In this document: piece by piece, positions 17,445-26,525 of the stretch
Layout: each line of letters starts with the position of its first letter
Position numbering within the stretch: the stretch's first letter is position 1
NCBI RefSeq assembly: GCF_000469545.1
Contig: NZ_KI273057.1
Location: 124,001 to 188,000 of the forward strand
Source of the DNA: Mitsuokella sp. oral taxon 131 str. W9106
GTDB lineage: Bacteria; Bacillota; Negativicutes; Selenomonadales; Selenomonadaceae
Direction: 5' to 3'
DNA: 64,000 bases
Made by a program: the position numbers and the translations under genes
Notes under the pieces: model-generated
Told to the model about the DNA's origin: nothing
Seen by the model: the letters and a program-made list of their open reading frames with translations, nothing else
Databases searched by the model: none

Positions 17445-18036
17445 TCGGCTGCCCCTCTATTTTCGTACTTTGCGCATGGTACAGGACGAAGGCTTAGACA
17501 TTATTTCTTCCGAGGAATTAGGCAGGCGCCTCGGTATTACACCAGAACAAATCCGAAAGGATCTAGCATCCTTCGGGCAATTCGGAAAGAAGGGCGTCGG
17601 CTACTACGTCAATGAACTCAAGCGTAACGTCGGAACGATTCTAGGGCTTGACAACCATTGGAATATAGCTGTCATTGGAATCGGACACCTCGGCGCGGCG
17701 CTGGCAAACTATCAAAATTTCGTTTCGTTAGGGTTTAATCTCGTCGCGCTTTTTGACCAAGATCCTACCGTGATTGGTTCGACCGTAAATCATGTAAAGG
17801 TTGAGGATGTACGCAACTTACAGAAGATCGTTGCTTCGCGTCATATACACATTGGTATTATCGCAGTTCCAGCTGCCTTTGCACAAGAGGTTGCGGATAC
17901 GCTAGTCAAAGCAGGCATTAAAGGAATTTGGAATTTCGCACCCATCAAAATGAAGGTTCCAGAGACGATGCATATTGTCAATGAGGATTTGTCAATTGGT
18001 CTTAGTAGTTTGTCGTATCATATAACTCGAAAGTAA
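17407..18036 (+). CDS. rex: Redox-sensing transcriptional repressor Rex
   Basis: Rex senses the NADH/NAD+ ratio and represses fermentation and respiration genes when NADH is low. At 209 residues it has the standard length. It has an N-terminal winged helix with SSEELGRRLGITPEQIRKDL and GQFGKKGVGY, then a Rossmann domain with GIGHLGAAL (residues 91-99). The C-terminal swapped helix includes IWNFAPI. The start is GTG 17407 behind GGAGGAG, inside the end of the preceding gene, so translation may be coupled. No clear Rex operator was found near genes in this window. Confidence 0.95.
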   Translation: MKEQSSISKATIDRLPLYFRTLRMVQDEGLDIISSEELGRRLGITPEQIRKDLASFGQFGKKGVGYYVNELKRNVGTILGLDNHWNIAVIGIGHLGAALANYQNFVSLGFNLVALFDQDPTVIGSTVNHVKVEDVRNLQKIVASRHIHIGIIAVPAAFAQEVADTLVKAGIKGIWNFAPIKMKVPETMHIVNEDLSIGLSSLSYHITRK

Positions 18037-18113
18037 GATGTTCTTCGATTTTTTAAAAGAGTATCTATACGAATCGTTCAAACAGGTGTATCCTTTAAAC
18101 AGGGAGATACTTC

Positions 18114-19211
18114 ATGGAAAGAAAAAAGGTCGTCGTTGCAATGAGCGGCGGTGTTGACAGCTCACTGACTGCTGCATTGCTGAAGGAGCGGGGCTTTGAT
18201 GTCATCGGCATCACGATGCGGCTCGCAGACGAAAGCCGCGATTCGTGCGACTCAGATCGCAGTTGCTGCAGCCTGTCGAGTGTAGAGGATGCACGCCGCG
18301 TGGCAGCCGTAATCGACATACCGCACTACGTTATAAACTTCAAGGATATGTTTAAGAAATATGTCATTGATTATTTCCTTGCAGATTATGCGGCAGGACG
18401 TACACCAAATCCTTGCATTGCATGCAATCGCTACGTGAAATTTGAGGGTTTGTTGAAAAAAGCAATGGAATTTGGCGCGGAATATGTAGCGACAGGACAT
18501 TACGCACGCATTGACCGAGATGATACGGGACGATATCGACTTCGCAAAGGTCTTGATGGAAAAAAGGATCAGTCTTATGCGCTTTATTATTTGAACCAAT
18601 TCTCATTATCACATTTTTTAATGCCGCTGGGCGATTATACGAAGGAAGAAACGCGCAAACTGGCCGAGCAGTGCAATCTGCCCGTTGCACATAAGCCGGA
18701 CAGTCAGGAGATATGCTTTGTTCCGCATGATGATTACCGCGCGTATCTTAGGGCGTACAATCCGGCGTGCCTGCACTCTGGCGATATCGTGGATCAACAA
18801 GGTATGGTACTTGGTCAGCATGAAGGTATTCCGTTCTATACGATTGGGCAACGAAAAGGGCTTGGCTTAGCGATGCCTGAACCGCTCTACGTGACGGATC
18901 TTGATATGGTGCATAATCGTGTTGTCGTGGGAAGCGGAGACGATGTTTTTGCAAAAGAGCTCGTGGCAAGCGATTTAAATTGGATCGCGATCGATTCACT
19001 CGAAAAACCTATTGACGTGATGGCTAAAATTCGTTACGGTAAACGAGAGGCACCTGCTACTGTTCATCGCTATGGAGAGCGTTGTGTGCGAGTGTTGTTT
19101 CGGGAAGCGCAACGTGCCATTACACCGGGACAATCCATCGTATTTTATCAAGGGGATTCTGTTCTTGGCGGTGGAGTCATTGAGCAGGCAGAACAGAAAA
19201 CGCATTTATGA
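18114..19211 (+). CDS. mnmA: tRNA-specific 2-thiouridylase MnmA
   Basis: MnmA puts sulfur on C2 of the wobble uridine in tRNA-Lys, -Glu and -Gln. The 365-residue protein has the PP-loop SGGVDSS at residues 11-17. The two catalytic cysteines are at about residue 104 (NPCIACN) and 201 (SQEICF). The central GIPFYTIGQRKGLG motif and a C-terminal beta-barrel are present. The start at 18114 follows a GGGAGATA stretch. The 77 bases after rex hold no clear promoter or terminator. Confidence 0.96.
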   Translation: MERKKVVVAMSGGVDSSLTAALLKERGFDVIGITMRLADESRDSCDSDRSCCSLSSVEDARRVAAVIDIPHYVINFKDMFKKYVIDYFLADYAAGRTPNPCIACNRYVKFEGLLKKAMEFGAEYVATGHYARIDRDDTGRYRLRKGLDGKKDQSYALYYLNQFSLSHFLMPLGDYTKEETRKLAEQCNLPVAHKPDSQEICFVPHDDYRAYLRAYNPACLHSGDIVDQQGMVLGQHEGIPFYTIGQRKGLGLAMPEPLYVTDLDMVHNRVVVGSGDDVFAKELVASDLNWIAIDSLEKPIDVMAKIRYGKREAPATVHRYGERCVRVLFREAQRAITPGQSIVFYQGDSVLGGGVIEQAEQKTHL

Positions 19212-19247
19212 ATCAAGTTTTTTACGGAAAAGCAGGGGGATGCTGCT

Positions 19248-20294
19248 ATGGGGAAGAACCTACGGAGAAAGTGCATGTTGGGCGGAGTTATCCTCGTCCT
19301 TTTATTCATTGTGGTAGCATATGCGTATTTTCGTGTTTATACGAAGACACCTGAGTATGCGGTAAAGCAAGTGGAGTCCGCTATTGAGACACATGACAAA
19401 ACCAAATTCTACCGATATGTAAATATGGACAGCGTACTCGATTTATCGTACGATGCATTTGTTGCGGCTCTTATTGAAGCGCAAAATCCGGAAGAATCGG
19501 AGGCGAAGGCTGCTATCGAGGATTTTGTGCATATGATGAAAGCACCGCTCATTTCGAGCTTCAAAATGGCTACTGACCATTATATTGAGACTGGTACATG
19601 GGAGCAGTCCGCTGATGATGAAAAAAATAAAAAAAATCCTTCGATGAATGTAGAACAGATTTTGGAAAAGACAGGCTTGCAAGAAACGACCTTTCGCGGC
19701 ATAGACACAGTCGAAGTGGACGATGCGACTGGGACGGCGGTTGCTCATGTACAAGTCTTCCAACAGGAGGCAGACAATACATTTGTTTTTGATGTCAAGC
19801 TGGAACGACAAGATTCCGGCGATTGGCAGATTGTGGAGATCACGAACTTCCAAGCGTTCGTCTCTTTTGTCGTAGCAGCGCGCCAAGAGAAGTTGAAAGT
19901 GTATGCGGACACGACGGAAAAGATTCAGTCTATACATAACACGGCTATGCTTCGTGCGCAGGATCACTTTATGCAGACATTATCAGACGGAAGTCTCGGA
20001 AATGAAGAGACGCGCATGGCATTAAAAAAGCTAATGGAAGAGACGATCTTGCCGGACTGGCAACAGCGAAAGTCTGAGCTTGAGGCTGTCGATGTTCCTG
20101 CGGCAGCTCAATCCTTACAGCATTTACGATTAAAGATTTGTGATCTTCACATCGATTATGCAGAGGGATATGCCGCATGGCTTGAAGACAAAAAGGCAGA
20201 GACGATTCGTGAAGCAGAGCGCCAACTGAAGCAGGCGCGTACTTTAGAGCAGGAAGAACGGTTCTTAGCACGTCGTATAAGCGGACAAAAATAG
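19248..20294 (+). CDS. Membrane-anchored DUF2939-like protein
   Basis: The protein has 348 residues. A single N-terminal membrane segment (about residues 10-29) follows a short Lys/Arg-rich stretch, so the rest should lie outside the cytoplasmic membrane. The region after it (TPEYAVKQVESAIETHDKTKFYRYVNMDSVLDLSYD) has the pattern of DUF2939 proteins. The C-terminal third is strongly helical and charged. Function is unknown. It follows mnmA by 36 bases and is followed after 17 bases by an NYN-domain gene, so the three are probably cotranscribed. The family name is recalled from pattern and not tested. Confidence 0.6.
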   Translation: MGKNLRRKCMLGGVILVLLFIVVAYAYFRVYTKTPEYAVKQVESAIETHDKTKFYRYVNMDSVLDLSYDAFVAALIEAQNPEESEAKAAIEDFVHMMKAPLISSFKMATDHYIETGTWEQSADDEKNKKNPSMNVEQILEKTGLQETTFRGIDTVEVDDATGTAVAHVQVFQQEADNTFVFDVKLERQDSGDWQIVEITNFQAFVSFVVAARQEKLKVYADTTEKIQSIHNTAMLRAQDHFMQTLSDGSLGNEETRMALKKLMEETILPDWQQRKSELEAVDVPAAAQSLQHLRLKICDLHIDYAEGYAAWLEDKKAETIREAERQLKQARTLEQEERFLARRISGQK

Positions 20295-20311
20295 ACTGAG
20301 GAGTGTGTGTT

Positions 20312-21085
20312 ATGACGCTGGATTCCAGCAATGAAACGGTAGCAATTCTCTACGATATTGAAAACGCCCCGTTTGAAATGCTAAACTATACATTGGGGAA
20401 GGCTAGACGATATCAGCCTTGCCGAACGATTGTCGTGTCGGATTGGGATTCGACTCCTGAGCAAAAACGATGGGAGAAACTTCTCCGACGTCCTGGATTC
20501 ACGTTTCGACAAATCAGTCGCACTTTTTTTGGGAAAAATTCCTTGGATTCCGCCCTGTATGATTCCGCACAGATTTTATATCAAGAAGGGGTCCGACGCT
20601 ATTTTATCATCACGACGGATTCTGATTTTGTCCGTATTGCAGAACTCCTGAACTCGCAGGAGAAATCGTATATCATTGGCGTTGGGACAAAACAGGCGAG
20701 CGAAACGCTACGAAACGCTTATGATGAGTTCATTGTCTATCCACCGGAGGAGAACATCAAGGTGAAGAAAGGGACAAAGAGTATAATGGAACAGGCAAAA
20801 GAAAATGTGGCGACAAAGGGGAAGACCGTCAAGAAACCAAAGCCGGTAAAAAAGGAATCCGCTGCTATTGCGGAGAAAAAAGCGGAGAACAAGAAAGCGA
20901 AAGCAGCGGCGGCGAACCCGCAGAAAAAGAGCACTTCGGTAAAAAAGGAGGAGGCGTCTACAGGAGAGCTTATCGTGCGCTTGCCAAAGACGCTTCGGTC
21001 CTCACTTGTTACACGCATGGAAGAAGAGGGCGTGTCGATGAATGAGCTCATTACATATCTTCTTATGCGTGGACTTTCAAAATAG
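20312..21085 (+). CDS. NYN-domain nuclease fused to a ribbon-helix-helix domain
   Basis: Residues 1 to about 145 form an NYN (PIN-like) nuclease domain. Its acidic metal ligands are visible in ILYDIENAP, SALYDSA and the hallmark TTDSDFVRIAELL. A flexible linker of about 65 residues, rich in Lys, Ala and Glu, follows. The last ~40 residues (ELIVRLPKTLRSSLVTRMEEEGVSMNELI region) look like a ribbon-helix-helix DNA-binding or dimerising domain of the HicB/Arc type. NYN domains usually cut structured RNA. ATG 20312 has TGAGGAG upstream. No toxin-like small partner is adjacent. The substrate and the role of the tail are unknown. Confidence 0.8.
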   Translation: MTLDSSNETVAILYDIENAPFEMLNYTLGKARRYQPCRTIVVSDWDSTPEQKRWEKLLRRPGFTFRQISRTFFGKNSLDSALYDSAQILYQEGVRRYFIITTDSDFVRIAELLNSQEKSYIIGVGTKQASETLRNAYDEFIVYPPEENIKVKKGTKSIMEQAKENVATKGKTVKKPKPVKKESAAIAEKKAENKKAKAAAANPQKKSTSVKKEEASTGELIVRLPKTLRSSLVTRMEEEGVSMNELITYLLMRGLSK

Positions 21086-21125
21086 AATACGGTTTTCTTA
21101 GGTCGGATCGAGGCGTCTTATCTTA

Positions 21126-21154
21126 TTGACGATACGTCCCTTTCGTGCTATTCT
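21126..21154 (+). promoter_or_regulatory. Promoter of the propionate operon
   Basis: TTGACG (21126-21131) and TATTCT (21149-21154) are separated by 17 bases. The predicted transcript would carry a leader of about 170 bases before the CoA-transferase gene. The leader contains an inverted repeat at 21212-21238. Confidence 0.7.
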
Positions 21155-21211
21155 AGGTACAAGAACATAATCAACGCATAGCATTACGATAACCTGTAGT
21201 TATTTGATATT

Positions 21212-21238
21212 GAAAGAAAGACACACTTGTTTTCTTTC
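21212..21238 (+). repeat. Inverted repeat in the propionate operon leader
   Basis: GAAAGAAA (21212-21219) and TTTCTTTC (21231-21238) are perfect complements separated by 11 bases. The repeat lies about 50 bases downstream of the predicted transcription start. It could be an operator or an RNA hairpin; no known motif was matched. Confidence 0.5.
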
Positions 21239-21330
21239 GTACCATTGCCTTAGGGATGTTGTGAGAGACTGTGTTTGAGTGTTCGGATATGTACATGTCA
21301 AAGTGTTTTTGCCACTGAGGGAGGATTTTT

Positions 21331-22830
21331 ATGATTGATATTCTCGACCGTGTACGAAACAAAGCCTTGCAGTCGAAAATCGTGTCAGCTGAGGAAGCGG
21401 CGGCGTATTTCAAGCCTGGCATGAATGTTGCGGCGAGCGGCTTTACGGCTTCGGGATACCCGAAGGCTGTTCCGGTCGCTCTTGCAGAGCGCATGAAAAA
21501 GGATCCCTTTACGATCAATCTTTGGACTGGTGCTTCGACAGGCCCGGAGCTCGACGATGTTCTTGCTAAAGTTCATGGCATTAAGAAGCGCCTTCCGTAT
21601 CAAACAAACAAGCTCTTACGCACGGAGATCAACGAAGGGTTGGTCGACTATCTCGATTTGCATCTTTCGGAATCCGCTCAACTCAGTCGTTGCGGTTATC
21701 TCGGTCATGCAGATGTTGCATTGGTGGAAGCGTGCGCGATTACGGAAGAAGGAAACCTTATTCCGACGACCTCTCTTGGCAACACAGCTTCGTATGTGCA
21801 AAGTGCGGATAAGGTTATCGTGGAGATCAACGTCACGCAGCCACTCGAACTTGAAGGTATGCATGATGTCTATATTCCAATGGATCCACCGAATCGTCAG
21901 CCGATTCCTATCGTCAAGGCAGATGACCGCATTGGCACCCCGTATATTCCGTGTACACCGGATAAGATTCTTTACATCGTGCCCTGTGACGTGCCGGATA
22001 AAACTCGTGCCCTTGCAGCAATCGACGAGAATTCCAAGAAGATGTCGGAGATTACACTCGATTTCCTCAAGAAGGAAATCAAAGCGGGACGCATGCCGGA
22101 GAATCTGCTTCCGCTTCAGTCTGGTGTCGGCAATGTAGCGAATGCAGTCATTGAAGGATTTGTGGATTCGGATTTAAAGGATTTGACGGTTTATACGGAG
22201 GTTATCCAGGATGGCATGCTCGACCTCATCGATGCGGGCAAGCTGAACTTTGCTTCCGGAACAGCGTTCTCACCATCGCCCGAGGGTATGGAACGTTTCT
22301 ACAAGGATATAGCGAAGTATAAGAAGTATCTGCTTATTCGTCCAGAAGAAGTTTCCAACAGCCCGGAGGTTGTCCACCGCCTTGGCGTCATTGCCATGAA
22401 TACGGCCATCGAGGTCGACATTTACGGCAATGTCAATTCGACACATATCACGGGCACGAAGATGATGAATGGCATTGGTGGCTCGGGTGATTTTGCGCGC
22501 AATTCGTACTTGACGATTTTCTATACACCGTCTATTGCAAAGGATGGAAAGATCTCAGCCGTTGTTCCGTTCTGTTCCCATATTGACCATACGGAGCACG
22601 ACATTGACATCATCATTTCTGAGCAGGGCATTGCGGATCTTCGCGGCAAAGCACCGCGTGATCGTGCCATGGAGATCATCAACAACTGTGCGCATCCGGA
22701 TTACCGTCCTATGTTGCTTGATTATTTCAATCGTGCAAACGAGCTGACGGGACATGCACACACGCCGCATCTCTTAAAGGAAGCGCTATCCTTCCACGAG
22801 CGCTTCGTCGAGACGGGTTCGATGAAATAA
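21331..22830 (+). CDS. Succinate/propionyl-CoA CoA-transferase (acetyl-CoA hydrolase family)
   Basis: The 499-residue protein belongs to the acetyl-CoA hydrolase/transferase family that includes succinyl-CoA:acetate and propionyl-CoA:succinate CoA-transferases. The catalytic glutamate is at about residue 290 (VYTEVIQDG). GGSGDFARNS and SEQGIADLRGKAPRDRA are also typical. As first gene of a methylmalonyl-CoA operon it most likely moves CoA from propionyl-CoA to succinate, closing the cycle and releasing propionate. The start has GAGGGAGG upstream. An acetate-specific role is possible but fits the neighbours less well. Confidence 0.9.
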   Translation: MIDILDRVRNKALQSKIVSAEEAAAYFKPGMNVAASGFTASGYPKAVPVALAERMKKDPFTINLWTGASTGPELDDVLAKVHGIKKRLPYQTNKLLRTEINEGLVDYLDLHLSESAQLSRCGYLGHADVALVEACAITEEGNLIPTTSLGNTASYVQSADKVIVEINVTQPLELEGMHDVYIPMDPPNRQPIPIVKADDRIGTPYIPCTPDKILYIVPCDVPDKTRALAAIDENSKKMSEITLDFLKKEIKAGRMPENLLPLQSGVGNVANAVIEGFVDSDLKDLTVYTEVIQDGMLDLIDAGKLNFASGTAFSPSPEGMERFYKDIAKYKKYLLIRPEEVSNSPEVVHRLGVIAMNTAIEVDIYGNVNSTHITGTKMMNGIGGSGDFARNSYLTIFYTPSIAKDGKISAVVPFCSHIDHTEHDIDIIISEQGIADLRGKAPRDRAMEIINNCAHPDYRPMLLDYFNRANELTGHAHTPHLLKEALSFHERFVETGSMK

Positions 22831-22836
22831 GTTTTT

Positions 22837-22866
22837 AACGGATGCCTTGTCACTAAGGCGTTTGTT
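22837..22866 (+). repeat. Intergenic hairpin between CoA-transferase and mutase genes
   Basis: AACGGATGCCTT and AAGGCGTTTGTT can form a 12-pair stem (several G-T pairs) around GTCACT. There is no T run on the plus strand, so it is more likely a processing or stability element than a strong terminator. Confidence 0.4.
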
Positions 22867-22913
22867 CATGCAAATCATATTAGAATTGAAGAAAAGCAGG
22901 AGGAATCTCTATC

Positions 22914-24563
22914 ATGAGCAATGAGAAAATCCAAGCTGAACTCGCAAAATACGAGGCAAGCGTAGAAAAGGCAATCGCCCGTTTCCCAGAACGTCCACAT
23001 CTGCCGAAGCAGCGCCTTTATACGCCACTCGACATTAAGGATACGGACTATGCAGATGAGCTCAGTTTCCCTGGTATCTATCCGTATACGCGCGGTGTGC
23101 AGCCGACAATGTACCGTGGTCGCTTTTGGACGATGCGCATGTACGCAGGCTTTTCGACAGCGGAAGAATCGAATAAGCGTTACCGCATGCTGATTGAAAC
23201 GGGTGCTACAGGACTTTCCTGCGCATTCGATCTTCCGACGCAGATCGGTTACGATTCCACAGATGCAATCGCAGAAGGCGAAGTCGGAAAAGTCGGCGTT
23301 GCGATCGACTCGCTTGCAGACATGGAGACTCTTTTCGATAAGATTGATCTCGGCAAAGTATCGACCTCGATGACGATCAATGCACCGGCATCGGTCTTGC
23401 TTGCCATGTATATTGCTGTCGCAGAGAAGCAGGGCGTTTCTGCTGACCAGCTTCGCGGTACGATCCAGAATGATATTCTGAAGGAGTATGCAGCCCGTGG
23501 CACGTACATTTTCCCGCCGCGCCCATCCATGCGTCTCATTACGAATATCTTTGAATATTGCTCAAAGAACGTACCAAAGTGGAACACGATTTCTATTTCC
23601 GGCTACCACATTCGTGAGGCGGGTTCGACTGCAGCGCAAGAGATTGCGTTTACGATTGCAGATGGTATTGCATACTGCGAAGCTGCGATCAAGGCTGGAC
23701 TTCATATCGACGACTTCGCAGGCCGCCTCTCCTTCTTTTGGAATGCGCACAACAACGTCCTCGAAGAGGTTGCGAAATTCCGTGCTTCCCGCCGTATTTG
23801 GGCGAAAGTCATGAAAGAGCGTTTCCATGCAGAGAAGCCGAAGTCGATGATGCTCCGCTTCCATACGCAGACGGCTGGCTCGATGCTTACGGCGCAGCAG
23901 CCGAACAATAACATCGTCCGCGTTGCACTTCAGACGGCGGCAGCTGTTATGGGCGGCACGCAGTCCCTGCACACGAATTCCCGCGATGAGGCACTTGCGC
24001 TTCCGACGCAGGAATCGGTTACGATTGCACTTCGCACGCAACAGATCGTTGCTTATGAAAGTGGTCTTGCCGATGTCATCGATCCGCTCGCCGGTTCCTA
24101 TTATGTTGAGTCTATGACAAATAAGATCGAAGCAGAGGCATGGGACTATATCAAAAAGATCGATGAGATGGGCGGCGCAGTTGCAGCAATTGAAAAAGGA
24201 TACATCCAAAAAGAAATCCAAGATAGTGCTTACAAGTGGCAGATGGATGTTGAATCCGGTGCCAAGACAATTGTCGGCGTCAACAAGTTCCAAATTGAAA
24301 ACGAAGAACCTCCAAAGGACCTTCTGAAGGTAGATGCATCGGTTGGTGAACGTCAGAAGGCGAAGGTCGAAGCGATGAAGGCAAAGCGTGACAACAATGC
24401 TGTAAAGGCGGCGCTTGCCGACCTCAAAAAGGCCTGCCAAGACGAAAATGAGAACCTCATGCCGCATATTCTTGCTGCCGTCAAGACGTACGCTACGCTC
24501 GGCGAGATCTGCAACGTCATGCGCGGAGTTTTTGGCGAATACGAGGCTCATGTCAGCCTCTAA
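22914..24563 (+). CDS. Methylmalonyl-CoA mutase, catalytic large subunit
   Basis: The protein is the catalytic (beta/alpha)8 part of a methylmalonyl-CoA mutase, which interconverts succinyl-CoA and methylmalonyl-CoA by a B12 radical mechanism. It has 549 residues and carries [35 protein letters not shown] and [17 protein letters not shown], all strongly conserved. The C-terminal B12-binding domain of single-chain mutases is absent and is supplied by the next gene, as in archaeal and some Firmicutes enzymes. GGAGG precedes the start. It works with the epimerase and mmdA products downstream. Confidence 0.95.
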   Translation: MSNEKIQAELAKYEASVEKAIARFPERPHLPKQRLYTPLDIKDTDYADELSFPGIYPYTRGVQPTMYRGRFWTMRMYAGFSTAEESNKRYRMLIETGATGLSCAFDLPTQIGYDSTDAIAEGEVGKVGVAIDSLADMETLFDKIDLGKVSTSMTINAPASVLLAMYIAVAEKQGVSADQLRGTIQNDILKEYAARGTYIFPPRPSMRLITNIFEYCSKNVPKWNTISISGYHIREAGSTAAQEIAFTIADGIAYCEAAIKAGLHIDDFAGRLSFFWNAHNNVLEEVAKFRASRRIWAKVMKERFHAEKPKSMMLRFHTQTAGSMLTAQQPNNNIVRVALQTAAAVMGGTQSLHTNSRDEALALPTQESVTIALRTQQIVAYESGLADVIDPLAGSYYVESMTNKIEAEAWDYIKKIDEMGGAVAAIEKGYIQKEIQDSAYKWQMDVESGAKTIVGVNKFQIENEEPPKDLLKVDASVGERQKAKVEAMKAKRDNNAVKAALADLKKACQDENENLMPHILAAVKTYATLGEICNVMRGVFGEYEAHVSL

Positions 24564-24619
24564 CCGGTGCGTAACGAACGATGGAATTCGCGATTGTGCG
24601 ATAATGGAGGTAATTCAAA

Positions 24620-25015
24620 ATGGAAAAAAAGATTCGCGTATTAGTTGCTAAGCCGGGCCTTGACGGGCATGACCGTGGTGCAAAGGTCGTCGCACGTGCT
24701 TTGCGTGATGCAGGGTTCGAGGTCATTTATACGGGGTTGCGTCAGACGCCGGAGCAGATTGCCGAGGCAGCATTGCAGGAGGATGTCAACGTTGTCGCAA
24801 TGAGCATTCTTTCTGGCGCACACCCGCATCTTTTCCCGAAGGTTGTCGACCTTGTTCGAGAGAAAGGGATGAAGGACGTCTTGATCATTGGCGGCGGTGT
24901 TATCCCTGAGGCAGATATTCCCGCGTTGAAAAAGGCCGGTGTTTCGGAAGTCTTCACGCCAGGCACGCCGACGAGTGCGGTGATTGACTTCATCAAGGCG
25001 AACGTCAAAGCCTAA
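24620..25015 (+). CDS. Methylmalonyl-CoA mutase, cobalamin-binding small subunit
   Basis: The 131-residue protein is a stand-alone B12-binding Rossmann-like domain. It has the D-x-H-x-x-G motif as D15, H17 and G20 (GLDGHDRG), where His17 should be the lower axial cobalt ligand. The SILSGAH stretch and the GGGVIPEAD glycine-rich turn are also present. It begins 56 bases after the large subunit with TGGAGGT upstream. It completes the mutase; the nearby meaB gene supports this. Confidence 0.95.
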   Translation: MEKKIRVLVAKPGLDGHDRGAKVVARALRDAGFEVIYTGLRQTPEQIAEAALQEDVNVVAMSILSGAHPHLFPKVVDLVREKGMKDVLIIGGGVIPEADIPALKKAGVSEVFTPGTPTSAVIDFIKANVKA

Positions 25016-25126
25016 AAAGCATAGGGCAGGGATAGGGCATGGCATGTGGAGCGGTGACGCTCTTGGTTCGTCTCTGTTTCTGCCTTTTGAAATACGCTGT
25101 GGTTTCACACGAAAGGAAGGATTCGC

Positions 25127-26068
25127 ATGGACATTGCAAGGGAACTTCTCGCAGGCAATCGGCTAGCACTTTCGCGTGCAATTACAGCAATCGAGAACGA
25201 GTACCCAGAAGCAAATACGATTATGAAACAAATCTATCCGCATACGGGTAACGCCTACGTGCTTGGTATCACAGGGCCACCTGGAGCGGGGAAAAGCACG
25301 CTGACGGATAAGCTTGCGCGTGCCTATCGTGCAAAAGGAAAAACCGTCGGCATTGTGGCAGTAGATCCAACGAGCCCGTTTACTGGCGGCGCAATCTTGG
25401 GGGATCGTATTCGAATGAATGGCCTTACCCTCGACGAGGGGGTATTCATTCGGAGCATGGGGACGCGTGGAAGTCTCGGTGGCTTATCGCATAAGACGGC
25501 GGACGCAGTCAAGGCGATGGATGCGTTCGGAAAGGATATCGTCATCGTTGAAACAGTCGGTGTAGGACAGTCTGAGGTAGATATCGTAAAGGCCGCTGAT
25601 ACGACGATGGTCATTTTGATTCCTGGCATGGGCGATGATATACAAGCGATCAAAGCGGGCATTCTTGAAATTGGCGATTTATTCGCTATCAATAAGAGTG
25701 ATCTCGATGGTGCAGATAAACTCGTACGTGAAATTAATATGATGCTCGATCTCGATTCTTTGATGACGGACTGGCGCCCCCCTATCCAAAAGGTCGTAGC
25801 TAACCAAAACGAAGGAATCGAGGAGCTTCTTGTTCGTATTGCAGAACATCGTGCTCATATCGACAAGAGCGGTGAACTTGCAAGACGCCGCACGAAGCGG
25901 ACACGCGATGAGATGCTAGATATTCTTTCTGCGCATATCGGCACGTATATCAAACAGCGTATCGTTGATACAGGACGGCTGGATGCATACGTTGATCAGA
26001 TCAAGCGGCGCGAAACCGATCCATATACGGTCGTTTCGGAATTGATGCAAGAGATGTTGCAGTCTTGA
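25127..26068 (+). CDS. meaB: Methylmalonyl-CoA mutase-associated GTPase MeaB
   Basis: MeaB (ArgK/MMAA family) is a G3E P-loop GTPase that loads adenosylcobalamin and protects the mutase from inactivation. The 313-residue protein has Walker A GPPGAGKS at residues 50-57, the switch region VDPTSPFTGGAILGDR, ETVGVGQSE and the base-recognition motif NKSD. The start at 25127 follows AAGGAAGG. The 111 bases before it hold no recognisable gene. Its place between the B12 subunit and the epimerase fits this role. Confidence 0.95.
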   Translation: MDIARELLAGNRLALSRAITAIENEYPEANTIMKQIYPHTGNAYVLGITGPPGAGKSTLTDKLARAYRAKGKTVGIVAVDPTSPFTGGAILGDRIRMNGLTLDEGVFIRSMGTRGSLGGLSHKTADAVKAMDAFGKDIVIVETVGVGQSEVDIVKAADTTMVILIPGMGDDIQAIKAGILEIGDLFAINKSDLDGADKLVREINMMLDLDSLMTDWRPPIQKVVANQNEGIEELLVRIAEHRAHIDKSGELARRRTKRTRDEMLDILSAHIGTYIKQRIVDTGRLDAYVDQIKRRETDPYTVVSELMQEMLQS

Positions 26069-26108
26069 TGTACAAGATGCAGCGCAGTGTAAAAGGAGGA
26101 ATTTCATT

Positions 26109-26525
26109 ATGTTTAAGGTTCTAGGTGTAGATCATATTGGTATTGCTGTATCGGACCTGAAAGAGGTTAGCTCGTTTTGGACGGAAGCATTGGGCCTTCC
26201 TGCAAACGGCGAGGAGACGGTAGCAGAGCAGAAGGTTACGACAGGATTTTTCCCGACGCCGAACGGCAGTGAGATCGAGCTTTTGGCAGCGACGGAAGAT
26301 TCTTCGCCGATTGCAAAGTTTATTGAAAAGAACGGTGGCCGTGGCGGCATTCAGCACATTGCGCTACGTGTTGACAATCTCGAAGCTGCACTTGCTGATC
26401 TCAAGGCAAAAGGCGTTCGCCTCATCGACGAGAAGCCGCGCAAGGGTGCAGGCGGTGCGAATATCGCATTCGTGCATCCGAAAGCATCGCATGGTGTCCT
26501 CCTCGAACTTTGTCAGCGTGACTAA
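26109..26525 (+). CDS. mce: Methylmalonyl-CoA epimerase
   Basis: This vicinal-oxygen-chelate (glyoxalase fold) protein has 138 residues. It starts with the metal ligand in VDHIGIAVSDL and has IQHIALRV and GVLLELCQ with the later ligands. It interconverts (R)- and (S)-methylmalonyl-CoA so that the mutase product can be decarboxylated. AAAGGAGG lies just before the start. Its position between meaB and mmdA makes the substrate assignment firm. Confidence 0.95.
   Translation: MFKVLGVDHIGIAVSDLKEVSSFWTEALGLPANGEETVAEQKVTTGFFPTPNGSEIELLAATEDSSPIAKFIEKNGGRGGIQHIALRVDNLEAALADLKAKGVRLIDEKPRKGAGGANIAFVHPKASHGVLLELCQRD

Noticed and set aside
21253-21275. Rex operator near the propionate operon (TTGTGA-like)
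   Set aside because: Only one half-site TTGTGA is present; the inverted partner TCACAA is missing at the required spacing.
23562-24551. Minus-strand open frame opposite the mutase gene
   Set aside because: Antisense shadow; the plus-strand mutase is unambiguous.
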